This document shows positions 16,447 to 26,993 of a DNA stretch of 64,000 bases, piece after piece. The DNA comes from Nostocoides_A vanveenii. GTDB lineage: Bacteria; Actinomycetota; Actinomycetes; Actinomycetales; Dermatophilaceae. The stretch spans positions 1-64,000 of the forward strand of contig NZ_BAAAPN010000047.1 in assembly GCF_039531165.1 (NCBI RefSeq), in the 5' to 3' direction. The position numbers were made by a program, and so were the translations under genes. The notes beneath the pieces are model-generated. The model ran no database searches. It had not been told where the DNA came from and worked only from the letters and a program-made list of their open reading frames with translations. Position 1 is the first letter of the stretch. Each line of letters opens with the position of its first letter.

Positions 16447-17571
16447 GTGTCCCTGACGGGGTGGGCGTTGCCGAGCCTGTTGGCCCTGGTGGCGCTGGCT
16501 TTGTTCGTCGTGATCGTGGCTGGCCGGCCGCGACGAGGCGGCGTCGCCGGCATCCTCGGCCGCGCGACGGCGGCCGTGAGCATGTGCGCCGCCGTGGTTG
16601 CGACCTGCGCGGTCGTTCTGAACGACCACTACCTCTTCTTCGTCACCTGGACCGATGTCCGGGACAACGGTTCCTCCGCGTCGACGATAGTCAGCCGGGG
16701 TGCGCTGCCCGCCGTCGCCGACACGCTGCCCCCGTCCGTCACGGTCGCGCCCGCCACGGCGGTGCTGGCTCCGCTGCCCGCACCCGGTCAGCAATGGCAG
16801 ACCTACACCGTCAAAGGCGCGCGCACGGGCCTCGTCGGACAGGTGCTTGTCTATTTGCCCAAGGGCTACGATCCGAACGCGGGAGTTCGCTACCCGGTCA
16901 TCGAGGCTCTGCACGGGTGGCCCGGTGGGCCGACGGCGGTCAACCACGAGCTCAACCTCGACACGACCTTTCAGAGTCTCGTCGATGCCCACCGGGTCGC
17001 CCCACCGATCGTGGTGATGCCGCAGATCAATATCCCCCTGACCCTGGACACCGAGTGCGTGAATGCCCCGCCCGGCCAAGGGCCACAGACGATGAGCTGG
17101 CTCGGTCAGGACATTCCGACGTGGATCGGAAAGCATTTCCGGGTCGCCGACCGGCGCACGTCGTGGCTGGTGCTTGGCGCGTCCTATGGCGGCTGGTGTG
17201 CCGCGAATGTCGGCCTGCATTACCCGGCGACCTTCGGCGGCGCGGTGTCCTTCATGGGCTACAACAGCCCCGAGTTCTACCCGGCCTACGTGCCGTTCAA
17301 GAGCGACCCCGCCGGCCTGAAGACCTATCAGCTGGTCTCCGTGGCCGGTCATCATCCGCCGCCCATCGCCCTGTGGCTGATGGCGAGCAAAGAGGACCAC
17401 AGCGCGTATGCCGCCCTGGTCGCCCTGCTCAAAGCCGCTCGCCCGCCGCTGTCAGTGACCGCCCACGTGCTGCACCATGGAGGACACAATGTCGCCACAA
17501 TCCCGCCCACCGAGGCAGCCATGGTGAGTTGGCTGGTCAAGACGCTGCCCGGGTTCGCGCCGCATGCCTGA
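16447..17571 (+). CDS. Membrane-anchored esterase, antigen 85-like alpha/beta hydrolase
   Basis: A 374-residue protein. Two N-terminal membrane helices (about 5-27 and 37-60) anchor an extracellular alpha/beta-hydrolase domain of the esterase D or antigen 85 type. The opening strand reads VLVYLPKGYDP, the nucleophile elbow is GASYGGW near residue 238, and a late HHGGHN carries the catalytic histidine. In mycobacteria the family makes mycolate esters; outside mycolate-bearing groups it is usually of unknown lipid or acyl specificity, so the substrate is left open. The GTG start is divergent from nhaA. It overlaps the GDSL lipoprotein gene by 8 bp. Confidence 0.83.
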   Translation: MSLTGWALPSLLALVALALFVVIVAGRPRRGGVAGILGRATAAVSMCAAVVATCAVVLNDHYLFFVTWTDVRDNGSSASTIVSRGALPAVADTLPPSVTVAPATAVLAPLPAPGQQWQTYTVKGARTGLVGQVLVYLPKGYDPNAGVRYPVIEALHGWPGGPTAVNHELNLDTTFQSLVDAHRVAPPIVVMPQINIPLTLDTECVNAPPGQGPQTMSWLGQDIPTWIGKHFRVADRRTSWLVLGASYGGWCAANVGLHYPATFGGAVSFMGYNSPEFYPAYVPFKSDPAGLKTYQLVSVAGHHPPPIALWLMASKEDHSAYAALVALLKAARPPLSVTAHVLHHGGHNVATIPPTEAAMVSWLVKTLPGFAPHA

Positions 17572-18571
17572 GCCAGATGCCGTCCAGCCGGATGCCGTCC
17601 GGTCCGGCCACCCGTCCACCCCCGCCACCCGCCCGTATGCCGTGGCCGCCGTCGTCGCGTCGCTCGCCCTCGTGCTAGCCGGCTGCAGTGGCATGTCGTC
17701 GGCGGGTGCGACTCGGCCGACCGGGACGGGTGAGGGTGCGCCCAGCGTCAGTGCGGCCACCACAAGCGTCGCGACCGGCGCCAGTGCGTCCAGCGGCGGC
17801 GCGGCGAGCATCACAAGGGGAACTGGCGGTCATACGGCAAGCTCGTCGGCCACGGATGAGACCCCCGTGCTGGCGGCGGGGAGCGGCACGCTGCGGATCG
17901 TGGCGCTCGGCGACTCGGTGCCGTCCGGTGCGGGATGTGCGTGCGATCCCTTTCCCGAGCTCACCGGGCCCTTGCTCGCCGAACGCACGGGGCGGCAGGC
18001 TGCCGTCGACAATCTCGCCGCTGGCGGTCAGACCTCGGCCGATGTGCTGGATGAACTCCGCGATCCCGACGTGATCGCTCGGCTCCGGCGGGCCGATGTC
18101 GTCATCGTCGAGATCGGCGCCAACGACTTCGATGAGGACTTGGCCGATTCGCCCGACTGCGCCGACCCGCTGACCGCCGCCTGCGACGGTCCCGCCCTGG
18201 CAGAGACGAAGGACGTCCTTGACCGGATCACCGGGGCCATTGCCGCCCAGCAACGGTCGGCGGATGCCCGCATCGTCTTGATGGGCTATTGGAATGTCTT
18301 TCGCGACGGGCAGGTGGGTGCCTCCCGGGGCGCGACCTATGTCGCGGCCAGCGCGAAGCTGACCGACGCCTTCAATGATGTGGTCGAGGATGTCGCCAAG
18401 GCCGGTGGCGCGATCTACGCCGACACCGTGACGCCGTTCAAGGGCGACGGCACGAGGGACGCGACCTTCGCGCTCGCGCCGGACGGCAACCACCCCAATG
18501 AGGTCGGGCACCGGCTCCTCGCCCAGGCCGTCGTGGACAGTCTGGATCGCGCCGGGGCGCTCGCGCGCTGA
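17564..18571 (+). CDS. Secreted GDSL/SGNH-type lipoprotein hydrolase
   Basis: A 335-residue lipoprotein. The signal peptide ends in the lipobox LAGC near residue 45, so the protein is tethered outside the membrane; an extended 20-residue cytoplasmic lead precedes the hydrophobic core. A Ser/Thr/Ala-rich linker (about 46-110) leads to the SGNH domain, with ALGDSVPSGAG (block I serine), IGANDFDEDL (block III) and PDGNHPNEVGH (catalytic Asp-x-x-His). It probably deacylates a lipid or wall polysaccharide. It overlaps the preceding esterase gene, so both may process the same envelope substrate. Confidence 0.86.
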   Translation: MPEPDAVQPDAVRSGHPSTPATRPYAVAAVVASLALVLAGCSGMSSAGATRPTGTGEGAPSVSAATTSVATGASASSGGAASITRGTGGHTASSSATDETPVLAAGSGTLRIVALGDSVPSGAGCACDPFPELTGPLLAERTGRQAAVDNLAAGGQTSADVLDELRDPDVIARLRRADVVIVEIGANDFDEDLADSPDCADPLTAACDGPALAETKDVLDRITGAIAAQQRSADARIVLMGYWNVFRDGQVGASRGATYVAASAKLTDAFNDVVEDVAKAGGAIYADTVTPFKGDGTRDATFALAPDGNHPNEVGHRLLAQAVVDSLDRAGALAR

Positions 18572-18636
18572 CCTCGGGTGAGCCTGCCCGGACGGGTCCC
18601 TTGGTCGTTGTCGGTGCGGGTGTCTACGGTCAAGGG

Positions 18637-20083
18637 ATGGACACCTCGCCTGATGCTACTGACGCGCCTCTGGACCGGCTCAAGGAATTGCTCAACCTGC
18701 TCCTCCAGCACCAGCCGGCCAGTGCCCGCACGCCGCTGGCCACTGCGCTCGCGGAGCACCTCGGCGGGCCGCCGCACGAGATGGCGGTGCTGAGCGAGGA
18801 GGTGCAGAACCACCGCTTCGTCGACTACGACATCGCGCTGGACGAGATCGCCAGTCGGGACCCGGCCAATGACGTGATCGGGATCGGTGGCGGCGAGTCG
18901 CGCTATCACGTCAACCTGCCCGACATGATCCAGCCGGGCGGTGGATATGGGCGATTCCCCGTCGCTCAGGTCGACTACGCCAATGTCGCAACCGGTCCGG
19001 ACAGCGAGCGCGCGGCGATCGCCATGGGCATCCGCCGCTTTGCGTATGCCTGCGTGCCCGTCGCCGTCCTCGTGCGCCGGGCCCTGCCTGGCCGGGGGCG
19101 GAGCCTGGCCACGGTGGAGGTGCTCTGTGCCGACCGCACCGTCTCCGCGGCTTTGTTGGAGGAGGTCCGCGAATCGCTGACCCGCAGTGTGCTTCGGGGC
19201 GCGGTCGTCAGCCTTGCCTCCTCGTTACGAGATGACCGAGGAGGGGCTGACCTTCATCGCCCGGCCCGAGTTGCGGGCGGACCAGGTGGTCCTGCCGGAG
19301 GGCGTGTTGGAGCGCGTGGTCGATCATGTCGCGGGGATCGCCGCGCACGCCCCCGAGCTCAAGCGGCTGGGGCAGCACCTCAAGCGCGGACTGCTGCTCT
19401 ACGGGCCGCCCGGGTCGGGCAAGACGCATACGGTGCGCTATCTGCTCGGGGTGACGCCCGACCACACGGTCGTCCTGCTCGCCGGTGAGACGCTGCGATT
19501 CGTCGGTCTGGCGGCCAAGCTGGCCCGCGCCATGCAACCGGCGCTCGTGGTGCTGGAGGACTGCGACCTGATCGCCGAGGACCGCGACATGAGCTATGGC
19601 GCCAAGCCGCTGCTCTTCGAGGTGCTCGATGCGATGGACGGACTGGACGCCGACGCCGATGTCACCTTCGTGCTGACGACGAACCGGGTCGACGCCATGG
19701 AGCGCGCCTTGACCCAGCGACCGGGCCGGGTGGACCTAGCCGTCGAAGTCCCGTTGCCGGACACCGCGGGCCGGCTGGCGCTGTTGCGCTTGTATGCCCC
19801 CGAGGGGGCGTTCAGTGAGGACGTCTTGGCCGACACGGCACACCGCACGAGCGGCACGCCGGCGTCCTTCAGCCGGGAGTTGATCCGCAGGGCGGTGCTC
19901 CATGCGGCCAAGGATGGCGTGGCTCCGGCCGACCGGCACCTGCACGAAGCGACGAGCGAGATCCTCGCGGACGGCGAGCGGTTGTCGCGGGCGCTGCTCG
20001 GCGCCGGCGGCGAGGAGAAGAGCGGCATGTCGGTGGACCGGATGCCGCGCGTGCGACCAGGCGACGGGGAGGTGCATTGCTGA
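18637..20083 (+). pseudogene. AAA-family ATPase, broken by a +1 frameshift
   Basis: The N-terminal part (18637 to about 19226; MDTSPDATDAPLDR...) runs into frame 0 noise, while the ATPase part continues in the next frame from about 19225 to the stop at 20083. Removing one T at 19226-19227 (TCGTTACGAG to TCGTACGAG) gives one continuous product of about 481 residues reading ...VVSLASSYEMTEEGLTF.... The C-terminal half has Walker A YGPPGSGKTHT, Walker B ALVVLEDCDLIAE, sensor 1 VLTTNRVD and an arginine-finger region QRPGRVDLAV, as in FtsH/proteasome-type ATPases. Codon bias is intact on both sides, so this is a recent lesion or a sequence error rather than an old wreck. The function of the intact protein is unknown. 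Confidence 0.8.
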
Positions 20084-20131
20084 GGGTGGGTGTTCGGCGG
20101 CGGGCACGACTAGGACACCCCACGACGTTTG

Positions 20132-20148
20132 CCCACGCAGAGCGTGGG
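20132..20148. terminator. Hairpin between AAA ATPase and phhA
   Basis: CCCACGC and GCGTGGG pair across AGA. It sits in the 183-bp space between convergent genes, about 50 bp past the ATPase stop, so it can serve either transcript. There is no T-tract next to it, although TTTTT follows 45 bp on. Confidence 0.45.
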
Positions 20149-20266
20149 ACCCAACTCCACTACGTCGCGGGGACCCCGTCCGTGGTTTTTGTAGCACCGC
20201 CTAAATGGCACCTGGGCGCGTGCTGACCGCAGGCGGGCAGAGCTGACCGGGGACGCCGCCGGGCCG

Positions 20267-21172
20267 TTAGTGACTGGCGAGGTCGCGAGCCCAGGCGGCA
20301 TCGATCCGGTCCGGTGAGTCGTCGTCGACTGTTTCGAAGAAGACGCCGACGACGTCCTCGAGCTCATCGAGCGATTCGGCGCAGAAGAGCGTCGACTGGT
20401 AGGTCGTGATGTCGTAGTCGACGCGGGCCATCGCCGCGATATCGAGCGGCCGGATCTCCATGTGCGAGAAGGCATCCATCTCGCCATAGCTGGACAGAAT
20501 GCCCGCACCATACGCCTTGAGCTCGCCCTGTTCGCGCATGACACCAAACTCCATGCTGAACCAGAAGACGTCAGCGATGACCTTCATCGCGGCATCGGTC
20601 TGGACGCGCAAGGACGCCCGGCCGGCGGCCTCGGTGAGACGGGCGAAGCGCGGTGAGGCCAACTGGTTCGCGTGGCCGATCACTTCGTGGATGATGTCCG
20701 GCTCGGGGGTGTAGAGCGGCTGCGAGGGGTGGCGCAGGTATTGCGTGGAGTGGAACACGCGCGCCCCCAGCGACCCGTAGAACTCGCGCAGGGCGACCAG
20801 GCCGGGGGCGCAGGCATACGTCCAGCCGGTGAGGGGCTGCAGGCGAGCACTGACCTCCGAGAGTTGGGGGACGCGGTCGGCCGGCAGGTCGAGGGCGGCC
20901 TTCGCGGCGAGGTATTCGGAGTGGGCACGCACGGCGTGCTTGGGGGCGAGTTCGGCGCTGGCAATCCGCCAGACCTCGTTCTCGGCATCGGTGTAGTCGA
21001 TGACCGGGATCGGCGTCCCGGGCGTCCAGGCGAGGGCGGCTGCCGCGATCTCGCCGCGGCGCCCGCGATACGCCGCATCGGTGAAGCCGGGGTGATCCGC
21101 GCCGAGATGCACCTCGACCCGGCCATCGGCGTGTTCGGTCACCGGTGAGTAGAGCTGGCCTTCGTCGAACAT
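20267..21172 (-). CDS. phhA: Phenylalanine 4-monooxygenase
   Basis: A 301-residue aromatic amino acid hydroxylase, the short bacterial form without a regulatory ACT domain. The iron site is PDIIHEVIGH (two histidines) with a glutamate downstream in WFSMEFGV. It converts phenylalanine to tyrosine using tetrahydropterin and O2, opening phenylalanine breakdown. The ATG follows GAAAGGGGCCCGCG. Two inverted repeats lie just upstream (21193-21210 and 21218-21242), which suggests control by a repressor or activator. No homogentisate-pathway genes are in the window. Confidence 0.93.
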   Translation of the reverse strand: MFDEGQLYSPVTEHADGRVEVHLGADHPGFTDAAYRGRRGEIAAAALAWTPGTPIPVIDYTDAENEVWRIASAELAPKHAVRAHSEYLAAKAALDLPADRVPQLSEVSARLQPLTGWTYACAPGLVALREFYGSLGARVFHSTQYLRHPSQPLYTPEPDIIHEVIGHANQLASPRFARLTEAAGRASLRVQTDAAMKVIADVFWFSMEFGVMREQGELKAYGAGILSSYGEMDAFSHMEIRPLDIAAMARVDYDITTYQSTLFCAESLDELEDVVGVFFETVDDDSPDRIDAAWARDLASH

Positions 21173-21192
21173 CGCGGGCCCCTTTCGCGTGG

Positions 21193-21210
21193 CCGGACGA
21201 CCTTGTCCGG
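21193..21210. promoter_or_regulatory. Leader hairpin before phhA
   Basis: CCGGAC and GTCCGG pair across a 6-nt loop, just upstream of the phhA ribosome-binding site. It could fold in the leader RNA or be part of a larger operator with the palindrome 8 bp further upstream. Confidence 0.35.
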
Positions 21211-21217
21211 CACCATC

Positions 21218-21242
21218 CGTGGTGTGACCTCAGGACACCACG
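21218..21242. promoter_or_regulatory. Operator-like palindrome upstream of phhA
   Basis: CGTGGTGT and ACACCACG form a perfect 8-bp inverted repeat with a 9-bp spacer, centred about 58 bp before the phhA ATG. Size and spacing fit a dimeric helix-turn-helix regulator. The regulator is not encoded next to it. Confidence 0.45.
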
Positions 21243-21341
21243 AAGGGCACGGGGCTGGCTAGTGTGCCCAGTAGCCTAGGGCAATTGGCGCAGAATCGAT
21301 GAGTCTTTCGGGATGGCCGATGGTCAATGTGCCCATTCTTG

Positions 21342-21521
21342 TCAGAATCCGCTGGCGCTTTCGCCGGAGCGATTGCTCCGGAGGGCACCGGCCTGACTCA
21401 TCGCGATGTCGACACCGGCTTCGCCGGACCTTGTGCCTTCGATCCCGTCTCGGCGACGCCGAGCGGTGACCGCGCCGAGCGCCAGGATCACGAAGAGCAA
21501 CGCGTCGAGTGCGAACCACAT
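21342..21521 (-). CDS. Small membrane protein, 59 residues
   Basis: A 59-residue frame opening MWFALDALLFVILALGAV, a single membrane helix, followed by a basic RRRR stop-transfer run and a polar tail. The ATG is preceded by GAAAGGGG with about 9 bp spacing, a good ribosome-binding site. It lies between acs and phhA on the same strand as both. I do not recognise a family. The one-helix architecture is that of small subunits or regulators of transporters, but that is speculation. The chance of a spurious frame is real at this length, yet hydrophobicity and start context favour it. Confidence 0.55.
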   Translation of the reverse strand: MWFALDALLFVILALGAVTARRRRDGIEGTRSGEAGVDIAMSQAGALRSNRSGESASGF

Positions 21522-21614
21522 GGCTGCTACCCCTTTCGACGGGTGTGTCCTGAGTGTGACGCACCCCGGCTCCCATGGATCCCGTTGGCGCAGTCGGGTT
21601 CCACCGCAGATGGA

Positions 21615-21643
21615 CCCTGGCCCGCGCTCAGCGCGGGCCAGGG
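21615..21643. terminator. Hairpin after acs
   Basis: CCCTGGCCCGCGC and its exact complement form a 13-bp stem with a TCA loop, ending 29 bp past the acs stop codon on the minus strand. It is a strong intrinsic-type terminator candidate without a T-tract. Confidence 0.75.
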
Positions 21644-21671
21644 CCGTCTGGGCCGCTCGATTGCGTGCGGC

Positions 21672-23633
<1,962 letters not shown>

Positions 23634-23805
23634 AAGAACTCCTTCGTTCCGGGGCGTTGGGTCAAGACTTCCCCTCCGCGCCCCGCTGAGCAAGCGCGAC
23701 GGTGTCCGTATGCCGCGAACGCGCCCCATCGTGCGACGAGCGGCGGTCGCTGAGTAGGTGGGGCACAAGATGTTTGGGGAGTTGCCGAGTGTTTATCGTG
23801 GGCGG

Positions 23806-24201
23806 ATGAGCATCGTTGTCGCCTATACCCCGGACCCCGCGGGTCAGTCCGCGCTCGACTGGGGCATCGCCGAGGCCAAGCTGCGCGGGACGGATCTGAT
23901 CGTCGTGAACGCCACCCGCGGCGTGGCGCGCATCGATCCGCGGCTGGCCGGCTCCGGTGAGGTGCGCGACGTCGATGAGGTGCTCGGCGCGGCGGGCATC
24001 GAGCACTCGATCGTCCAGCCGACCGGTCCGGATGTGGTGGACCTCGTGCTCGCCGAGGTCGAGCGCGCGGGGGCGGACCTGCTCGTCCTGGGGCTGCGCC
24101 GGCGCACTCCCGTGGGCAAACTGATCATGGGCAGCACGTCCCAGCGCCTGCTGCTCGACAGTCCGGTCCCCGTCTTCGCCGTGCGCCCGGGGCCCGCCTG
24201 A
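23806..24201 (+). CDS. Universal stress protein (UspA family)
   Basis: A 131-residue single-domain Usp. The opening strand is MSIVVAYTPDPAG; the ATP-binding signature G-2x-G-9x-G(S/T) is visible in the C-terminal half (VLGLRRRTPVGKLIMGSTSQ, shortened). ATP-binding Usps adjust physiology under energy or oxygen stress. The ATG is internal to a longer frame and begins the similarity. The stop and the fumarase start share one base (TGATG), so translation is coupled. Confidence 0.88.
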   Translation: MSIVVAYTPDPAGQSALDWGIAEAKLRGTDLIVVNATRGVARIDPRLAGSGEVRDVDEVLGAAGIEHSIVQPTGPDVVDLVLAEVERAGADLLVLGLRRRTPVGKLIMGSTSQRLLLDSPVPVFAVRPGPA

Positions 24202-25604
24202 TGGCCGGCCAGGGTGCCGGCCGGACTCGCGTCGAGCACGACTCGATGGGGGAGGTGCGCGTCCCCTCTGGCGCCCTCTGGCGCGCGCAGACCCAGCGCG
24301 CGGTGGAGAACTTCCCCATCGGCGGTGGTCCGGTGCCCATGCCCGTGGTCCATGCCTTGGCCCGGATCAAGGGCGCGGCGGCCCGGGTGAACGTGCGGCT
24401 GAAGGTGATCGATGCGGATGCGGCGGCCGCGATCGCTGCCGCTGCCGCCGATGTGGTCGCCGGGCGCTATGACGAGCACTTCCCGATCGACGTCTTCCAG
24501 ACTGGCTCGGGCACCTCGACCAATATGAATGTCAACGAGGTGCTCGCCGAACTCGCCGCCCGCGCGGGCGCCGAGGCCCACCCCAATGACACGGTCAACG
24601 CCGGCCAGTCGAGCAATGACGCCTTCCCGTCGGCGATTCACCTCGCCGCGCTCGTGCAGTGCCGCGATGTCCTGATCCCAGGCCTGGAAGCGCTCCGGGA
24701 TGCGTTGTCCCGCAAGGCGATCGAATTTGCCGACCTGGTCAAGTCGGGCCGCACTCACCTAATGGATGCGACGCCCGTGACGCTGGGACAGGAGTTCGGA
24801 GGCTATGCGGCCGCGGTGGGCTTGGGCATCGAACGGGTGGAATCGGCATACGGGCGGGTTGGGGCGTTGCCGCTCGGCGGCACGGCCGTCGGGACGGGCA
24901 TCAACGCACCGGCCGGCTTCGCCGCGGCCGTGATCGCCGATCTCGCGCACGAGACCGGTTTGCCGCTGACCGAGGCCTCGAACCACTTCGAAGCGCAGGG
25001 CGGGCGCGATGCCCTCGTCGAGCTGTCCGGGCAACTACGCGTGGTCGCCGTGAGCCTGACCAAGATCTGCACCGACCTGCGCTGGCTCGGCAGCGGACCG
25101 AGCGCCGGGCTCGGCGAGATCGCCCTGCCCGATTTGCAGCCGGGGTCGAGCATCATGCCGGGCAAGGTCAACCCGGTCCTGCCCGAAGCGACGCTGATGG
25201 TCTGCGCCCAAGTCATCGGCAATGACGCCGCGATCGCCTGGGCCGGCGCGGCCGGCAACTTCGAACTCAACGTCATGATGCCGGTGATCGCGCGCAACCT
25301 GATCGACTCGATCCGGTTGCTGGGCAACGCTTCTCGCGTCCTGGCCGGGCGGTGCGTCGACGGCATCACCCCGCACCCCGACCGGATGCGCGCGTATGCC
25401 GCGTCCTCACCCGCCATCGTCACCCCCCTCGCGCCGCTGATCGGCTACGAGGCTGCGGCCAGGGTCGCCAAGGATGCGCTGGCCCACGGGCGTACGATCC
25501 GCGACAGTGTCGTGGCGTTGGGCTACCTCGAGCGCGGGGAACTGACGGAGGCCGACCTCGACGCTGCCTTGGACATCGCCGCCATGACGCGCGGCGCCGA
25601 CTGA
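24201..25604 (+). CDS. fumC: Class II fumarate hydratase
   Basis: A 467-residue fumarase of the aspartase/fumarase superfamily, converting fumarate and malate in the TCA cycle without an Fe-S cluster. Signatures: EHDSMGEVRVP at the N terminus, GSGTSTNMNVNEV, GRTHLMDATPV with the active-site histidine region, and the flexible loop GSSIMPGKVNP with the catalytic serine. Aspartase is excluded by the ALWRAQTQRAVENF opening typical of FumC, though the two families are close. It lies in a forward run with Usp upstream and a lipase-like gene 13 bp downstream. Confidence 0.94.
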   Translation: MAGQGAGRTRVEHDSMGEVRVPSGALWRAQTQRAVENFPIGGGPVPMPVVHALARIKGAAARVNVRLKVIDADAAAAIAAAAADVVAGRYDEHFPIDVFQTGSGTSTNMNVNEVLAELAARAGAEAHPNDTVNAGQSSNDAFPSAIHLAALVQCRDVLIPGLEALRDALSRKAIEFADLVKSGRTHLMDATPVTLGQEFGGYAAAVGLGIERVESAYGRVGALPLGGTAVGTGINAPAGFAAAVIADLAHETGLPLTEASNHFEAQGGRDALVELSGQLRVVAVSLTKICTDLRWLGSGPSAGLGEIALPDLQPGSSIMPGKVNPVLPEATLMVCAQVIGNDAAIAWAGAAGNFELNVMMPVIARNLIDSIRLLGNASRVLAGRCVDGITPHPDRMRAYAASSPAIVTPLAPLIGYEAAARVAKDALAHGRTIRDSVVALGYLERGELTEADLDAALDIAAMTRGAD

Positions 25605-25617
25605 GAGGACCACGCCC

Positions 25618-26505
25618 GTGGACATCACGACCTTCACCCTGCGCTCCGGCGATGGAACCGAGATTGTGACCGACAAATGGTCCGGCGGGGCCGATCCCAA
25701 AGCGGTCGTCATCGTCGCCCACGGCATGGGCGAGCACTCGGCGCGCTACCAGCGCTTCGGTCAGGCACTCGTCGATGCCGGCTATGTGGCTTACGCACCC
25801 GACCACCGCGGGCACGGTCGCACGGCGGGTGACCCGGCGGCATACGGCGATTTCGGGGTGGGCGGCTGGGAGGCATTGGTCGGCGACCTCGGGCTGGTGG
25901 TCGCCCGAGCGCGGGCTGAATACCCGGCACTTCCGGTGGCGATCTTTGGGCACAGCATGGGCTCGATGGCCTTGCAGCAGTACCTCATCGACCACAGCGC
26001 CGACATCGACGCGGCCGCGCTGTCCGGCACGACGGCCGTGGACATCGCCCTCGCCGACCTCGACCCGGACGCCGAGCCCGATCTGTCCGGATTCAATGGA
26101 GCCTTCGAGCACCGGACGGGCTACGAGTGGCTCAGCCGCGACGAGGCCGAGGTCGACACGTATGTTGCGGACCCGGCGTGCGGGTTCGGACTGCATGCCG
26201 GGTCGATGCGCGGCTTCAAGGAGGGGCCGACTGCGGCGAGCGCGCCCGACCAGGTCGCCAAGGTGCGGCCGGACCTGCCGATCTATCTCGCGTCCGGCGA
26301 TATGGACCCGCTCGCCGGGGGCGGGGCGTTGATCGAGTTGGTTGGCCAGCGCTATCGCGATGCCGGCGTGCGCGATGTCGAGGTGCACCTCTACCCGCAG
26401 GCGCGGCACGAGATCCTGAACGAGACCAATCGCGACGAGGTGACCGCGGACCTGCTCGGCTTCTTCGATCGGACCATCGGCGAGGCTGGCGCGGCCGCGC
26501 GATAG
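25618..26505 (+). CDS. Alpha/beta hydrolase, monoacylglycerol lipase-like
   Basis: A 295-residue serine hydrolase of the Hydrolase_4 or PldB type. The oxyanion region is AHGMGEHSARYQRF, a lid-type segment follows APDHRGHGRTAG, and the nucleophile elbow is GHSMGS near residue 118. The acid and base are likely in ASGDMDPLAGGG and ARHEILNE. These resemble monoglyceride lipases; the true substrate is open. The GTG start follows the ribosome-binding site GAGAGGA. It is in line with fumC and a thioesterase, which suggests lipid turnover feeding acyl-CoA metabolism. Confidence 0.87.
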   Translation: MDITTFTLRSGDGTEIVTDKWSGGADPKAVVIVAHGMGEHSARYQRFGQALVDAGYVAYAPDHRGHGRTAGDPAAYGDFGVGGWEALVGDLGLVVARARAEYPALPVAIFGHSMGSMALQQYLIDHSADIDAAALSGTTAVDIALADLDPDAEPDLSGFNGAFEHRTGYEWLSRDEAEVDTYVADPACGFGLHAGSMRGFKEGPTAASAPDQVAKVRPDLPIYLASGDMDPLAGGGALIELVGQRYRDAGVRDVEVHLYPQARHEILNETNRDEVTADLLGFFDRTIGEAGAAAR

Positions 26506-26515
26506 GTTCGCGGGC

Positions 26516-26965
26516 ATGACCGAAGCGGCCGAGCGGCACGTGCCGCAGGTGCGGGAGTTTCCCGTGGCCTGGCCGGTGGCGACCCGGTGGACGGACAATG
26601 ACATGTTCGGACACCTGAACAATTCGGTCTACTACGCCCTCTGGGATAGCGCCATCAACGCCTGGCTGGCCCGCGAGATCGACGCCGACCCGATGACGGA
26701 TGCGGCGATCCCGCTGGTCGCGGAGTCCGGTTGCCGTTATGTCGGCGAGCTCGCCTATCCCGCTGACCTGGTCGTTGGCATCCGCGCCGATCGCGTCGGT
26801 GGCTCGTCGGTGACCTTCGCGCTCGCCCTCTACGCCGCGGGAGCGGGTCCCGAAGATCTCGTCGCCGCCGTCGGCCGCTGGGTCCATGTTTATGTCGACC
26901 GGGTCACCCGGCGGCCCCGCCCGATCCCCGCGGTCGCGCGGGCGGTGTACGAGGCCGCCCGGTGA
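26516..26965 (+). CDS. Hotdog-fold acyl-CoA thioesterase
   Basis: A 149-residue protein of the 4-hydroxybenzoyl-CoA thioesterase (YbgC-like) family. The signature RWTDNDMFGHLNNSVYYALW near residue 25 carries the catalytic aspartate; the long central helix follows (INAWLAREIDAD). Strands RYVGELAYPADLVVGIRADR complete the fold. It cleaves an acyl-CoA thioester of unknown chain. It lies 10 bp past the lipase stop and 28 bp before the oxidoreductase, within the same forward run. Confidence 0.87.
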   Translation: MTEAAERHVPQVREFPVAWPVATRWTDNDMFGHLNNSVYYALWDSAINAWLAREIDADPMTDAAIPLVAESGCRYVGELAYPADLVVGIRADRVGGSSVTFALALYAAGAGPEDLVAAVGRWVHVYVDRVTRRPRPIPAVARAVYEAAR

Positions 26966-26993
26966 CCGACCCGACGAATGGAGTGAGCTGACG

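Noticed and set aside
21259..21336. Short leader-peptide frame upstream of phhA
   Set aside because: A frame of about 25 codons exists, but it has no ribosome-binding site and no run of phenylalanine codons, so attenuation is not supported.
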